Shown in pieces: positions 28,101 through 35,984 of a DNA stretch of 64,000 bases. The notes below the pieces were generated by a model. That model was not told the DNA's origin. It saw only the letters and a list, made by a program, of their open reading frames with translations, and ran no database searches. The stretch's first letter is position 1; each line of letters begins with the position of its first letter. The DNA comes from Pyxicephalus adspersus (taxonomy: Eukaryota; Chordata; Amphibia; Anura; Pyxicephalidae): NCBI RefSeq assembly GCF_032062135.1, contig NC_092866.1, positions 26,469,861 to 26,533,860 of the forward strand. Direction: 5' to 3'. The translations under genes were made by a program, and so were the position numbers.

Positions 28101-29217
28101 GATTTCGAAAGGGACCTTTAAAAGTAATAATGATCTAAAGAGACCTGAAACCAAAGGTGTATTTTTTTTAGGTGTACATACTGTAGCAACTGTTTGAAAG
28201 AGGATCTAATGCCTAAATATTGAATGTTAAATTGAATGTTGAAAAAGTCCACAATATTACTTTTTTCCTTTTTCATGTGACTATGTTTTATGTTTTAGGT
28301 GTACATACTGTAGCAACTGTTTGAAAGAGGATATAATGCCTAAATATTGAATGTTAATATGAATGTTGAAAAAATCCACAATTTTCCTTTTTTCATTTTT
28401 CATGTGACTATGTTTTCACCCCATGTAAATCATAAGTTATTAACTACCCCTTTGTAAGAATCCTTATAAGTCCCCATGTTTGCTATCAGCTTTAAACCTC
28501 TCTATGCTGTAGGAGAAGTAAAATAGAGCCTAATGGGGGTGGAAAAGAGCTCAGCTGGGGAAACTATAAAGCCCAGCAAGGATGAGAAAAAAAATAGGTT
28601 CCAGTCTCCGGGGGAGAACAATTGTGTAAAGCTGGGAAGGAACACTAGTGCCTGGCAGGAGATAGGTAAACAATGGTTTCCAGGGGTATACGTTGCTAGT
28701 GGAAAACACTTTTATCATAACACTTGTATATCATATATATCATAACACTTGTATCAGCCTTTTTTCCGGTATATTCAACTTTAAAAAAACTTTGAAGGCC
28801 TATTTTAGAGAAATCTCTTTTTTTTCCATAACCCTTCTACAACTGAGTTTGACAATAATTATGATTTGTTTGTGCTGATTTGCTGTGCTTGGTTTCCATC
28901 AAACGGTCATATGTTGTTAGCACAAATATTTATTAATTTTGGTACACAGATTAATAGGTCATGTGTTGTTGTTAATAACCTATATTTAAGAGCTGCTAAG
29001 AACCAGATAATGTCCTGATATGCAAAACTTTCAACTAAAAAACAATTTTGTTCTACAGCATGTAGTGTTACTTGTCACAAGCACTGCAAAGATCGAATCT
29101 CAGTGGAATGCAAGAAAAGGTCCAAAAGTGTCAGTGATCAGCGAGAAAGTTCACAACAACTACGTCATTTTTCATTCACATTGCCAAGATCCTTTAAGAG
29201 ATCATCGTTGCCAGCAG
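1813..29217 (+). CDS. rasgrp2: rasgrp2 3' coding part, seven exons (partial gene)
   Basis: RasGRP2 (CalDAG-GEFI) loads GTP onto Rap1 and Ras-family GTPases in response to Ca2+ and drives integrin activation in platelets and leukocytes. The exons are 1813-2094, 6464-6541, 9625-9729, 21955-22070, 24214-24355, 25624-25660 and 29059-29217. Every junction has AG/GT sites and the phases join without a frameshift, giving 919 nt. The order is RasGEF C-terminus, linker, EF-hand 1, EF-hand 2, C1 domain and the start of the tail. RasGRP2 is preferred over RasGRP1, 3 and 4 because of segments such as [20 protein letters not shown], KPDQALxxxHIEKMVE and [12 protein letters not shown]. The N-terminal REM and early RasGEF exons lie upstream of the window. 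A short terminal exon, expected from the final phase-1 base, was not found. Introns total about 26.5 kb here, far larger than in the compact mammalian gene, through repeat insertion. Confidence 0.93.
2095..3332. other. rasgrp2 intron, unassigned part
   Basis: Begins with donor GTGAGA. Contains a pyrimidine-rich stretch (2455-2550). A low-copy segment around 2680-3240 may be old transposon sequence, but no family is recognisable. Confidence 0.5.
3333..3727. mobile_element. non-autonomous hAT transposon with 8-bp target duplication
   Basis: Left end CAGGGTTCAGCAAACTCCGG and right end AGTTTGCCAACCCCTG are imperfect inverted repeats of the CAGGGGTTGGCAAACT type. The flanking 8-mers GTGTAAAG (3325-3332) and GTCTAAAG (3728-3735) match at 7 of 8, the hAT target-site size. 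The GC-rich 395-bp interior has no transposase. Confidence 0.85.
4298..4483. repeat. perfect 93-bp tandem duplication
   Basis: Two adjacent copies, 4298-4390 and 4391-4483, each starting TTTTGCTCAGGTATCGTTCC and ending TGTGAAGGAA. They appear identical over all 93 bases. Confidence 0.95.
4868..4945. mobile_element. half of a palindromic MITE (family P)
   Basis: A degraded right half of the palindromic family described at 50662-50885. Recognisable parts are GGGTCACCCAGGTT and, at its end, GGAGAGTTTTAATAAATCAG. Confidence 0.6.
5643..5800. mobile_element. palindromic MITE (family P), centre-deleted copy
   Basis: Left arm CTGATTTATTAAAGCTCTCC (5647 on) and right arm GGGGAGCTTTAATAAATCAA are reverse complements. 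The copy is about 158 bp compared with about 220 bp for the complete ones. Confidence 0.8.
5881..5920 (-). ncRNA. hammerhead-ribozyme-like motif, copy a
   Basis: On the minus strand: GGGT, then CTGATGAA, a short stem-loop, GTGAAAC, ACACGTT and ACC. CTGATGA and GAAA are the canonical hammerhead core strands. GGT and ACC can form 3 bp of stem I. Stem II is weak. It is probably a decayed copy. Confidence 0.4.
6464..6541 (+). CDS. rasgrp2: rasgrp2 exon: end of RasGEF domain
   Basis: Twenty-six codons in phase 0, after acceptor TTTAAG at 6458-6463 and before donor GTAAGA at 6542. The peptide [20 protein letters not shown] followed by PRTRSL closes the RasGEF domain. It is closer to RasGRP2 ([13 protein letters not shown]) than to RasGRP1 ([20 protein letters not shown]). 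The exon is short but every residue lies in a conserved block. Confidence 0.94.
7070..7172 (-). mobile_element. SINE 3' end with (ATT)n tail
   Basis: An (ATT)n run at 7071-7105 joins TTTATATAGCGCCAACATAT and TACGCAGCGCTGTACA. This is the reverse complement of the 3' tail of the SINE at 1-355. Only the 3' end is present. Confidence 0.85.
7330..7800. repeat. degenerate CAGG-rich tandem block, LTR-like
   Basis: Imperfect units of about 45-50 bp are built from GGTCTGGGCAGGCAG-type words and variants such as GTCCAGGCACAGG. The same word set recurs near 10370-10545 and 47860-48050, and in reverse complement near 32920-33000 and 51590-51730. It is probably part of one LTR retroelement family; no coding part is visible. 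Confidence 0.5.
8685..9027. mobile_element. mariner-like palindromic MITE (TA target)
   Basis: Left end TACCGTGTTTCCCCGATAAT and the reverse complement of the right end, TACCCTGTTTCCCCTATAAT, match at 18 of 20, each starting with TA. Internal words such as ATAAGACCTAGGGCATATTT are typical of this vertebrate MITE type. It contains no transposase. Confidence 0.8.
8821..8884. repeat. exact 32-bp tandem duplication inside the MITE
   Basis: Two identical 32-bp units (8821-8852 and 8853-8884) start ACATGAGTGATCAGAAGGGG. A third partial unit begins at 8885. Confidence 0.9.
9625..9729 (+). CDS. rasgrp2: rasgrp2 exon: linker between RasGEF domain and EF-hands
   Basis: Thirty-five codons in phase 0, acceptor TATCAG at 9619-9624, donor GTGAGT at 9730. 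It encodes a proline-rich start ([20 protein letters not shown]) and then [15 protein letters not shown], the helix leading into EF-hand 1. In RasGRP family structures this linker helps hold the autoinhibited form. MEEWAS and HIEKMVE are recognisable family signatures. Confidence 0.92.
10245..10950. repeat. LTR-like repeat with internal direct repeats
   Basis: The words AATCCGAGGTCAGGGCAGGC (10427 and again 42 bp later) and further CAGGCAGAG units link this to the CAGG-rich family at 7330. The right part (10640-10810) is GC-rich with CpGs, like an LTR. No protein signature was recognised. Confidence 0.45.
11630..11850 (-). mobile_element. MITE related to the TTAA/CTGCTTTAA family
   Basis: In reverse complement the core resembles the elements at 23036 and 63690: ATGCATGCACAGCGTGAGAT, CAGCGCTTCCTGCGCGC and CTAAAGCGGGAT. 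The ends are degraded. Confidence 0.5.
12047..12090 (+). ncRNA. hammerhead-ribozyme-like motif, copy b
   Basis: CTGAGGAAGCCTTTCGGGGA is followed by AAATGCATC. The CC and GG bases can pair as stem II around TTTC, and the stem III segment ATGCAT is palindromic. TTTG and CAAA can pair as a shifted stem I. Degraded compared with copies c and d. Confidence 0.3.
12375..12526. repeat. nested minisatellite, 42-bp unit made of three 14-mers
   Basis: Variants of AAAAAGATACATTA, AAAAAGATACATTGT and AAAAGGATACAT alternate in a fixed order, forming a higher-order unit of about 42 bp repeated about three times. The open frames on both strands here come from the repeat. Confidence 0.9.
12766..12846. repeat. 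short tandem repeat of TATGATYTTATGATCG type
   Basis: CGTATGATCTCGTATGATTT and similar 10- to 16-base units repeat about six times. Confidence 0.85.
13583..13860 (+). pseudogene. Tc1-like transposase relic, 5' end and DNA-binding region
   Basis: The 5' region TTGATCATCAGCACATGTGA and AGGTGTGTGTTAACACAATG matches the common vertebrate Tc1 family. The frame then encodes [14 protein letters not shown] and, after a stop, an [20 protein letters not shown] decayed version of the helix-turn-helix and GRP hinge region. The catalytic DDE part is absent. The opposite, 3' end of the same family lies at 59735-60240. Confidence 0.8.
14333..14377 (+). ncRNA. hammerhead-ribozyme-like motif, copy c (well formed)
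   Basis: GATTGGT, CTGAGGAA, GCGGTCTCTCTGC, GAAACGCGTC, ACCCATT in order. Stem I can pair GATTGGT with ACCCATT (6 of 7). Stem II pairs GCGG with CTGC (one G-U) around TCTCT. C3-A9 reads CTGAGGA, G12-A14 is GAA, stem III is the palindrome ACGCGT and C17 follows. One unpaired A sits between A9 and stem II, unlike the canonical motif. Confidence 0.55.
15060..16420 (+). mobile_element. 5' part of an endogenous retrovirus, leader and gag-like remnant
   Basis: A start codon at 15176 begins [20 protein letters not shown] and runs about 33 codons before stops. Its place upstream of pol suggests a gag or leader remnant. Later sequence has only short broken frames. No 5' LTR or primer-binding site could be identified with confidence. 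Confidence 0.4.
16430..17460 (+). pseudogene. endogenous retrovirus pol: reverse transcriptase and RNase H relic
   Basis: Conceptual frames show the RT start (PPESVERL ... [10 protein letters not shown] ... FWGIKK), an internal loss of the central fingers and palm segment near 16590-16680, the active-site region LQYFDDLL at about 16758 (YxDD type) and downstream connection and RNase H-like sequence ([20 protein letters not shown]). Several in-frame stops and frameshifts interrupt it. The class is uncertain; class I or epsilon-like and spuma-like pol are both possible. The element lies in the third visible rasgrp2 intron in the sense direction. Confidence 0.75.
17590..18440 (+). pseudogene. 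endogenous retrovirus pol: integrase relic
   Basis: The integrase core begins with [19 protein letters not shown] (first catalytic Asp in VVVD). The helix holding the catalytic Glu reads [17 protein letters not shown], where Lys stands in the expected Glu position (codon at 17897-17899). The C-terminal domain is recognisable as [16 protein letters not shown] near 18305. Stops, for example after DNT and before VDMIPF, show that it is not functional. Confidence 0.75.
18466..18794 (+). pseudogene. possible env 5' end of the endogenous retrovirus
   Basis: An open frame of about 108 codons follows pol. It has no ATG at its start; it follows TTCTTTTGCAG (ends 18465), a good splice acceptor, as expected for a spliced env message. 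One hydrophobic segment ([17 protein letters not shown]) could be a signal anchor. The frame ends at 18794, where an unrelated element begins. Assignment rests on position only. Confidence 0.4.
18830..19070 (-). mobile_element. element carrying hammerhead-like motif copy d
   Basis: Its outer end, in reverse complement ATTGAATTAAAAGTTATG followed by TATTTTATTCAAGTGCCTC, resembles the arm of the element at 43076-43787 (AAGTTATTGTTTTATC and TCAAGTGCCT). This links the two as one family. It truncates the retroviral env frame. Confidence 0.55.
18964..19005 (-). ncRNA. hammerhead-ribozyme-like motif, copy d (well formed)
   Basis: On the minus strand: TTTC, CTGAGGAA, GCGGATACATCTGC, GAAACGCGTT, GAAA. 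Stem I TTTC/GAAA is 4 bp perfect. Stem II GCGGA/TCTGC is 5 bp with one G-U around TACA. Stem III segment ACGCGT is palindromic and H17 is U. Compared with copy c, stem I differs in sequence yet still pairs. Confidence 0.55.
19071..21954. other. rasgrp2 intron, unassigned with weak minisatellite
   Basis: No coding sequence is recognised. Around 20080-20560 there may be an old LTR or DNA element. From about 20935 to 21250 a degenerate tandem repeat with units like CATGTTTTACTCCTACTGAT and GACCACCA is visible. The polypyrimidine tract before exon 21955 follows. Confidence 0.5.
21955..22070 (+). CDS. rasgrp2: rasgrp2 exon: EF-hand 1 and start of EF-hand 2
   Basis: Thirty-eight codons plus two bases, acceptor TTTACAG ending at 21954 and donor GTAAGT at 22071. 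The loop [12 protein letters not shown] has the canonical Ca2+ ligands at positions 1, 3, 5, 7, 9 and 12 (D, D, D, H, S, E). The exon ends in DQNQ, the first half of the second loop, with the Q codon split across the intron (CA|G). Ca2+ binding to this pair relieves autoinhibition in RasGRP2. Confidence 0.95.
22071..23035. other. rasgrp2 intron, unassigned
   Basis: AT-rich with no recognised element up to the MITE at 23036. Confidence 0.5.
23036..23423. mobile_element. TTAA-flanked MITE
   Basis: Left end TTAAAGCAGGCCTATCACC and right end TTAGTTCTGCTTTAA are inverted around AAAGCAG/CTGCTTT, with TTAA on both sides (23036-23039 and 23420-23423). The GC-richer core has ATCGGGTGATGTAG and GAAGATGGCGGTGCCC, shared with the element at 63690. 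Confidence 0.75.
24214..24355 (+). CDS. rasgrp2: rasgrp2 exon: rest of EF-hand 2 and first half of C1 domain
   Basis: One base completing the split Q codon plus 47 codons, acceptor AAATAG ending at 24213, donor GTGTGT at 24356. It completes EF-hand 2 ([12 protein letters not shown]; ligands D, N, D, K, S, E) and continues through [18 protein letters not shown]. The C1 domain then starts at [20 protein letters not shown], giving the H-x12-C-x2-C ligands. The intron position inside C1 matches the next exon exactly. Confidence 0.95.
25624..25660 (+). CDS. rasgrp2: rasgrp2 exon: middle of C1 domain (37-nt micro-exon)
   Basis: Twelve codons plus one base, acceptor TTTCTAG ending at 25623, donor GTATGC at 25661. 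It encodes [12 protein letters not shown] and the first base of the next alanine codon. This supplies the C-x13-C spacing of C1. It is too short for ORF finding and is recognised from RasGRP2's ILGIYKQGLKCR and the matching phases on both sides. Confidence 0.93.
25994..26545. mobile_element. MITE with TTAACCTCCCTGGCGGT end
   Basis: Left end TTAACCTCCCTGGCGGT is sharp. The right part has CCGAGCCACACTCAGGATTA and a decayed end near 26545. The GC-rich middle (26290-26430) resembles the copy at 39703-39969, whose right end is better kept. Confidence 0.7.
27235..28165 (-). pseudogene. L1 LINE ORF2 C-terminal relic
   Basis: Minus-strand frames show the L1-type post-RT region: [39 protein letters not shown], then after a gap [20 protein letters not shown]. 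Several frameshifts break it. It lies antisense in the rasgrp2 intron before the last visible exon. Confidence 0.85.
28166..28415. repeat. 127-bp tandem duplication
   Basis: TTTTAGGTGTACATACTGTA occurs at 28166 and again 127 bp later at 28293. The two copies are about 90% identical, with small indels near the end. The first joins directly to the L1 relic. Confidence 0.85.
29059..29217 (+). CDS. rasgrp2: rasgrp2 exon: end of C1 domain and start of C-terminal tail
   Basis: Two bases finishing an alanine codon, 52 codons and one trailing base; acceptor TCTACAG ending at 29058, donor GTATTT at 29218. [18 protein letters not shown] completes the C1 pattern H-x12-C-x2-C-x13-C-x2-C-x4-H-x2-C-x7-C, so all eight zinc ligands are present across three exons. 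The tail ends in [19 protein letters not shown], matching the FSFSLPR region of mammalian RasGRP2. The C1 of RasGRP2 is known as a weak diacylglycerol binder compared with other RasGRPs. The trailing phase-1 base implies one more coding exon downstream. Confidence 0.94.
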
Positions 29218-31560
29218 GTATTTCAATATACAAATTTAAAAGTTGTCATTTGTATCCTAGTATACAAATTACAAAGGTCACAAAGTTAAAAGTTGATTAA
29301 CACAAAAAAGGACACAGACTATTTTTTGACACTTAGGTCTTCATATTGCTAATGTAACATTAGTGTTTCCAAATCAATTTACCTGAATATCAGTTGAAGT
29401 GGGCATTGCACTGACAACCAGGATCCACTTAGCATCCACCACTATAAATTGCAGAATGAATTAAAAAAAAACACATGTGGGAATAAAAGGACTATGTTTG
29501 TTATTCTTGGCTTCCACACTGCAGGAACTGAGGTCACTATACTTATGGTAGATTCCAAAGTGTGGAGAGCCCTAAACGCACAAGATGTCCCTCAAACTTT
29601 TGTTGTAGGAATTGAGATGCACATTGTTTCCTAGGTCTGACCGAAAGTATGTTGGCATTACTCTTTCATAGGTGTCAACTATTGAAGTGTGGGTAAAGGT
29701 TTTATATTCTCCGATGTGAAAGGAGTTTAGTAAAACAACAACAAGGAATTTCATAAGATCAACCAAAGTATAAATTGTCTTGATATTAGGGAAAAGTGAA
29801 AATTAGGATCCATTACCTAAAGTTAGCTTTTTGCCTAAAATTTAAGTATTGGGAAGTTATACTGAAACATAAAAAACAATTTATGGATGAATGGCTATGG
29901 CTAGCATAAATATTTTGTAGACCAGGGGACCTAGAATTCTACTATCTATCCCAAGACTGACAAAGTATGATAAATAAGGCAGTAATATTGTGAATTCAGG
30001 CAGTGAGGTCCCAACATCTCCTGAGCTCCAAATAGAACTATAAAAAGTGTCCATGGATGGTGGGGAATCTGATCTCTATTTCTGAGCAAGGGAATGTCTT
30101 ATTGTGGAAAGAATGTGTAAGGTGTGTTTTTGGGAGCTACAGGAAATGATAGAGATAGCAGAGCGAAGTCAAGAGGTTGCAATCTATAAGTGTTAAAAGC
30201 CTCTGATATTATAGCAGAGATTATATATATTGCCAATGGGATGAATTAAATCAAAGAGATTTTTTATTTAGACAGCCTTGAACCTTGTAACAGTTTTAAG
30301 AGAGACATAGTACGGCCACATTCAATTTGTAGTAATTTTCCTTAAAAGTTAAAGCAATTAAAGGATTTGTTTGCAGCCCTCTAGATTACTACCAGTGGCA
30401 GTTCCAGATGTTTTGATAGACCAGAAGAACTAATCAGGGTCCAAGAAATCTGAGGGTGAGGGGAAGCTTCTGATCTAAATGTAGGATTCTGATATAGGTG
30501 GAATGTAAAGGGGTGCTCTGATGTGGACAGAGAACTCCAATGTAGCAGGGGTATTTGATGTAAATGGGGACTCCCTGTAAAAGTTAAATAGGTAAAAATA
30601 ATAAATAGTAAACTATTTTCTTATGTCAGTGTATGAATACAACAAGTATGTATTCAAGTATGTGACCCCCAATTTTTGTTTAGATTTTACTCTTTATATT
30701 CAAATCATCTTGGGACCATTATATTGCAATACATTCTTACTTTCTGACCTTATTTGAATTACCACTAATGGATTATATTTTATGATTTTGGTGATCATGA
30801 TGTACATGTATGGGGCAATACCTGGTACTACATAACTGAGTAGATATTTAAGATTTATGTAGCACAATAATATAGTTTCTTAAATAACTTTTTGATGATA
30901 CATGTCATAATAATAGGTTAATTGACCTTGTAAAGATTTGACCTATTTTATGCAATATTTTATTTGTAACAGTTACATTTCTCCATCTCTACCTTCCTTA
31001 AGAAACCTTAAAAAGTGTTAGGAAAAGAGGAGACAACTCTGTATTTTACAATCTGACATGAGAGTCAGGAAAGATTTTTTTCCCCAGTTACAGTAAACTA
31101 AACCATGATTTATGAGAAGTGCTTTTGCACTCTGGTATATGCAGATTTGCTAGTTGCTAGTTTTCCCTTGTGATAAATGGACTGATAAATGTCTTTTTTC
31201 AACGTGATGTAACATGTAACCCAGTGAGTCCACTGCCCTGCCTCATTCACAAGACTCTGTGAGCATTGACTCAAGGATTCTTCCAAATAGGTATAGGTAT
31301 GAATAGGCCTATATAGTTTACATTCATGATAAACTGCAGTGCATAGGTATAAAGCATATATACAGTTCATTTTTTTACATAAATTTAAAGGCACCTTCCA
31401 AACAAATCTAAGTATCTAAACAAATTCAACTACAATTCAATAAAAACATAATTTCTTTAAACATTAAAAACATGAGATGTATCCTGTACATTTTCCATCA
31501 AATTTACAATCATAATACAATACAATTAATGTATTTATAGTTGTGAAGGAGTAAAACGAA
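29218..31560. other. downstream part of rasgrp2 intron or 3' flank, unassigned
   Basis: After donor GTATTT at 29218 no further rasgrp2 coding sequence is seen. The stretch is AT-rich, low-complexity in places, and without a recognised element. Confidence 0.5.
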
Positions 31561-31569
31561 AGAAAGTAG

Positions 31570-31690
31570 AAATAGGCCCTATGGCCCATGTGTGAGAAAT
31601 AATGACCACCAGGTTTGCTGGATCACCTAGCTTCGCTAAGGAAAGTGTATCCTCTCCAGCCTTGGAGAGTTTTAATAAATCAGGGCCAAT
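31570..31690. mobile_element. palindromic MITE (family P), right half
   Basis: CAGGTTTGCTGGATCACCTA, AAGTGTATCCTCTCCAGCCT and TTAATAAATCAGGGCC form the right arm of family P. The left arm is missing. Confidence 0.8.
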
Positions 31691-32639
31691 GTTTCTGGGG
31701 CATGTGCTAGTTTTTTGTGCAATTTTGGTGCCTGTTTATCTGTCCAAGGGAGCTGGAAGCCAAAAAAATTGGGTAATATACCACCCATCCAGAACTTATT
31801 CCGGCGTTCCTGTACAATCTGAAGGGGGAAAAAACAACAAAAAACTACCTTTCTGGTATATTTAGTTGTGGTTGGTTATTTTCAACTGGACTTGTTCTTG
31901 TAATGTTGAAGAGTTTTACAACTTTTCAACCCACTTTAAAAGGTCTATCAATAAAATATACCCAGTATTTAAATTCAAATAGCAGAAACACCTTAACCCA
32001 GTCACCATGGAATGTGACATGGCAGATGTCAATTGTCTAAGACTAGAAGGTGTGTAATCTGTTGAACTACCCTGTTCTAATTACATCATTTTGTTCTTGG
32101 TGTCAGGAAGTATGCATAAGTGGTACAATTTCAAATTAGATGATTGAAGGCACCAAAATGTGAGGATACAGATGTTAAAATCACATTACAGGTGTAAAAC
32201 AAATAGTGTCTAATCCCCTTGAACTCCTTCAGAGTGTCTGGTCTTATATAACCGTAATAAAGTTAGAAGTGAGTGATAGAATAGGTAGTTGAAAGGCCAC
32301 CAATAAGAAGGTCAGAAGTCCTACATTATAGGGGGGACGCTGAGGGCCTCTTCTACAACCTAGCTCATCAGAGGTAAAACTAGAGTGAGTGAACTACTTA
32401 CTGAGTGAAGTAGTGATAAACCAAAAAAAAATGCTTTTAATAGACCCATAGGCAAAAATGAACATTTTCCTTTTCCTATTGAAATGGTAGATGTTCATTT
32501 TCCTCAGCATTTTTGATAACATTTTTGTTGTGTTCCAAATTTATTTGGCTGTTTTTAAGTTAATTGCAAATCCTCTGAATATGGGATTAGGGTGACCAGT
32601 AAAAAATGTTTCTGAAGAAATTGCGAAGCCCCTGAAAAT

Positions 32640-33960
32640 GGGATTGTCCCCAAAAATTTACTGCATCACCTGCATCCCTGTAGCTGTGAAATATTCACCA
32701 TTCCCAGCATCCCCTGCACAGAAACTAAGGCTGTGCACAGCTGAAGGGGATTTTTGAGTAGATGCTACAGCTAATCTACTGATTGTTCAGTCCTGTCCTG
32801 CCATAGGCTCTTGGGTCTTTTTAAACCTTTCCAATTTCAGTTTTACATTGCTGGATCCTCCGTGCACTTCCTGTCTCTCTGGCAGCTAGTTGTTTGTTTT
32901 TGATTCTCTGTGTTTGACCTTGGCCTGTTACCTGACTCTGTTTTGTTCGCTGCCTGTTCTGACCTCGGCCTGTTACCTGACTTCGCCTTGCCCGCCGCCA
33001 GCTACCCTAACATTTTTGGCACGAAAACAACTGTCCACCATCTTGGATTCTTGTTCAAGCTGGTTTTATGGGCAAGGGTCTCCTATCAGCTTTCAAGGCC
33101 ATCCTGTGTTAAGCTTTCAGGGTCATCTCACCGACTGTTTCTGTTGCAGGCGCTGCTCTTTGCAAACAATCAAACAAAGCAGTAAATATTCTTTAAATAA
33201 TCATAGTTGTCATTGTAAGCATATATTTTATAATTTATATACTGACCCACTAAATGTTTCTCATACCCTCTCTTGACCCTATTTGAAGGTCACACTCTAT
33301 CTTTCCCCCTATTAGGAGATGCTTATCTGTCCAGAGATCCCGTGCTGTGTGCCATTGCAAACACTGTTTATTCTGTTCAATGGTATCACTTGCAGCAAGG
33401 TGAACAAAGAAATACCAGCAGCCCCGACTTCTGTTTAGCCGTCCGACCTGAGATGTATTTTATTGAGGATTTTAGGGGGACTCTATCCTGTGCTGTCATG
33501 GGCTGCCAGGGCTTTATAGTCTTCCTGCCCACAATCCCCAGTGGCTGTTGTAGCGTTGGGCTAAGCTGACTTGGTGCTGCTGTGTGATTTCGTTTTCTGA
33601 CCATATGAGTGTATGCTGCCTCCACTGACCTTTTGTCTGTGACCCCAACTCTGCATTTGTATTGCACTTGCATACCTTGTCTGGTGGACTGGTTACCTGT
33701 GAATGACCTGGCTGTGTATTCTGGACTTGTCTCTGCTGGAATCTTGGTACTGCATTATCTGTGGGCTCCTAGCCCTCTGTCAGTCATTCACCAGACATCA
33801 TCCCTTATGCACAAAAGTCCCGAGGGCAGCTGTGTGCTGGGATGGTGCAACTATCCTCCCGATGCTGGAAGGGGGCTTGCTATAGGCAAAAGTGCAGCGT
33901 AGATTTGGGGACTGGTGTCTGGCGAGAACTGTTGCTGGACCAGAGCCTTACACCCTCCTT
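32640..33960. repeat. LTR-like repeat shared with 51390-51910
   Basis: AGGCTGTGCACAGCTGAAGG near 32728 and GCTGGATCCTC near 32848 recur in the same order at 51410 and 51540. Both are followed by CTGACCTTGGCCTG-like C-rich tandem words. The open frames here have no recognisable product. Confidence 0.5.
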
Positions 33961-34221
33961 TTTATGATGCAAGGGACTCACAATGCTATGTCCCCATCCT
34001 GGATGGAGAGCACCTCTTTTCTAGGTTGTTAATTCCTCTATAGGGTCTGAGGAGTGCTGTCATTCACAAAATTCATATCAACATATCTGTCCCCATCTGG
34101 ATCTTGATACACCTTGAATGTCTTGTAGGGGGGCTTTTCTGAGACAATGGGGTCTGTATACATTCCTCTAACTGTAGTACAGCTGGTAATAAAGCACAAT
34201 ATTGGTATTATCATTGTTAAT

Positions 34222-34265
34222 AATACACAGTGTTTTTATAGTGCCAGCATATTACACAGCTGTTT
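34222..34265 (-). mobile_element. SINE 3' tail fragment
   Basis: TTTTTATAGTGCCAGCATAT and TACACAGCTGT is a decayed reverse complement of the SINE tail seen at 1-355. Confidence 0.6.
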
Positions 34266-34390
34266 ATGTTAAGGAATTATGTGTTTAAATGATGTTAAAT
34301 AACTGTGATTGAAAAATAACCTATATTAAGTACTACTATGCTACTTATAAGTAATTTTTCTTAACATCCAGTTCTGTCGGACAGTCTCTA

Positions 34391-34425
34391 CAATTCCCCT
34401 AAGGAAGCCTAAGGGCAAAACGCAG
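34391..34425 (+). ncRNA. hammerhead-ribozyme-like motif, copy e (decayed)
   Basis: CCC, CTAAGGAA, GCCTAAGGGC, AAAACGCA, GGG. GCC/GGC can pair as stem II and CCC/GGG as stem I. The core has CTAAGGA in place of CTGANGA and AAAA in place of GAAA, both changes expected to abolish cleavage. Confidence 0.3.
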
Positions 34426-34470
34426 GGTTTGAGACCACTGCTCTGTTTAAACTTTGTATGACCACAATCT

Positions 34471-34496
34471 GTAAAATCGGTATTGGCCGATTTTAC
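34471..34496. repeat. perfect 10-bp inverted repeat
   Basis: GTAAAATCGG and CCGATTTTAC are separated by TATTGG. It lies about 50 bp after the copy e motif. Confidence 0.85.
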
Positions 34497-35984
34497 GGAT
34501 TATGGATATTTGTATCTAGTGCTGATGTATAAACTCTATTTAGATATACACTGTTCCAAGACCCATGAAGCAATGAGGGCTCATGGTCTAGGTTGTTAAA
34601 ATACAATATCCTTCTGTGTGTTTTTTGTATATGTCAAACATAATATATTTAGTGATTTGCCAAAAAACCCTTCTCTCCTTCTTTGCCTCTTTGGATTCCA
34701 TGTGTCTGTACAATAAATAGGTTTGCAAATGACAGACAGATACCGACAGTGACACAGGCGGAGGGGAGGACCCTGCCCCAAAGAGCTCACAATATAAGAG
34801 GTGGGCAAAGTATCAAATTGTAGGAGGGGTTATATGGAATGGTGGGTAGGTAGTGAGGGTCTTAGGAGACAAGAAGACAAGGCAAGGCAAGTTTGAAAAA
34901 ATGCGCTTTGAGTGTCCTTTTAAATGAGCAGAAAGTAGGAGAAGAAAGTAGGCGAATTGGATGAGGAAAACCATTCTAGGGAGTGGGGTAGCCAAGGGAA
35001 AACAGCTGTTCCTTTTTGTAGAATACTTCCTATCCAAGTAAAACATTTGCAGGCCATTATTTCCAAATATAAAGTAGTGTGGGTCTATTAGTATAGACAT
35101 TGACAAGTTCACTTTTTTAGTAAAGGAGAGAATAAAAACTGCAGATATAGTATACAGTATAAAAGAAGGATAAGCCAAAGCTTTCAACAACATACTAATA
35201 AATAATCCCTATATTTTTATCCTCTTGCTAATATAGCTGTAAAAACTAGAGCTATATATAAATTTGCACAAAAATGCTATTTTCCTATTTTTAACCAAAT
35301 TCCAAATATACAATCCTATATTCTCTTGTAACTTCTTTATTATATTGATAATCATAATATTCTTTCTTAAATCCACAATAGGTAAAGGGGAGGTATTAAA
35401 TGTATATCTTTAGAATTTCTTGGTGTATAGAAGCTTAACATACAATTAGTTAAAATAAATCTTTAAGGTGTTTTTTGGTGCAATTGGTGCAAAAAACAAA
35501 CCTTTGGCCTGTAAGCAATACAAAAATTGTCTTGTAACGTGTAGCATTGTAGCATTTTGTCTTCTGACTTCAGGCTGCATATACCAGAAATCTTAAATAG
35601 AAAAAACACTTTTGCACACACATGCAGATAGATTAGTTCTTAGATAAAGATTACAAATATCCAGACAAATATTATTGTACTGAGCTTCTAACAAATATGA
35701 AAATTATAAACCCATTTTAGATAACTTGTGATACTTGTGTTTACTTTTATAATACCACCATTAGGTCTTTCCACTTTTACTAAACTCAGGGTGATATGAG
35801 ATTAATACTTGTTTTATATTTAATCTGATGTAGTATACTTTACATTTTTTATCTCACCTATGAAATGGATAACTCTAACTATATGATTTCTAAAGCTTCA
35901 TACTTTCACAAAATGTTTGTACAACCTTTTTCTTATGCTTTGGCAGTTTCACTACTATCTAGCCTAGTCTTTTTACCCATTTAA

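Noticed and set aside
28290..28350. Cys-rich [12 protein letters not shown] after an acceptor-like TTTTAG, as an alternative C1 exon of rasgrp2
   Set aside because: A stop follows within a few codons, the segment is duplicated 127 bp upstream, and the true C1 continuation at 29059 fits in phase.
1813..29217. Assignment to rasgrp1, rasgrp3 or rasgrp4
   Set aside because: The [13 protein letters not shown], KPDQALxxxHIEKMVE and [11 protein letters not shown] blocks fit RasGRP2 better; RasGRP1 differs at several of these positions.
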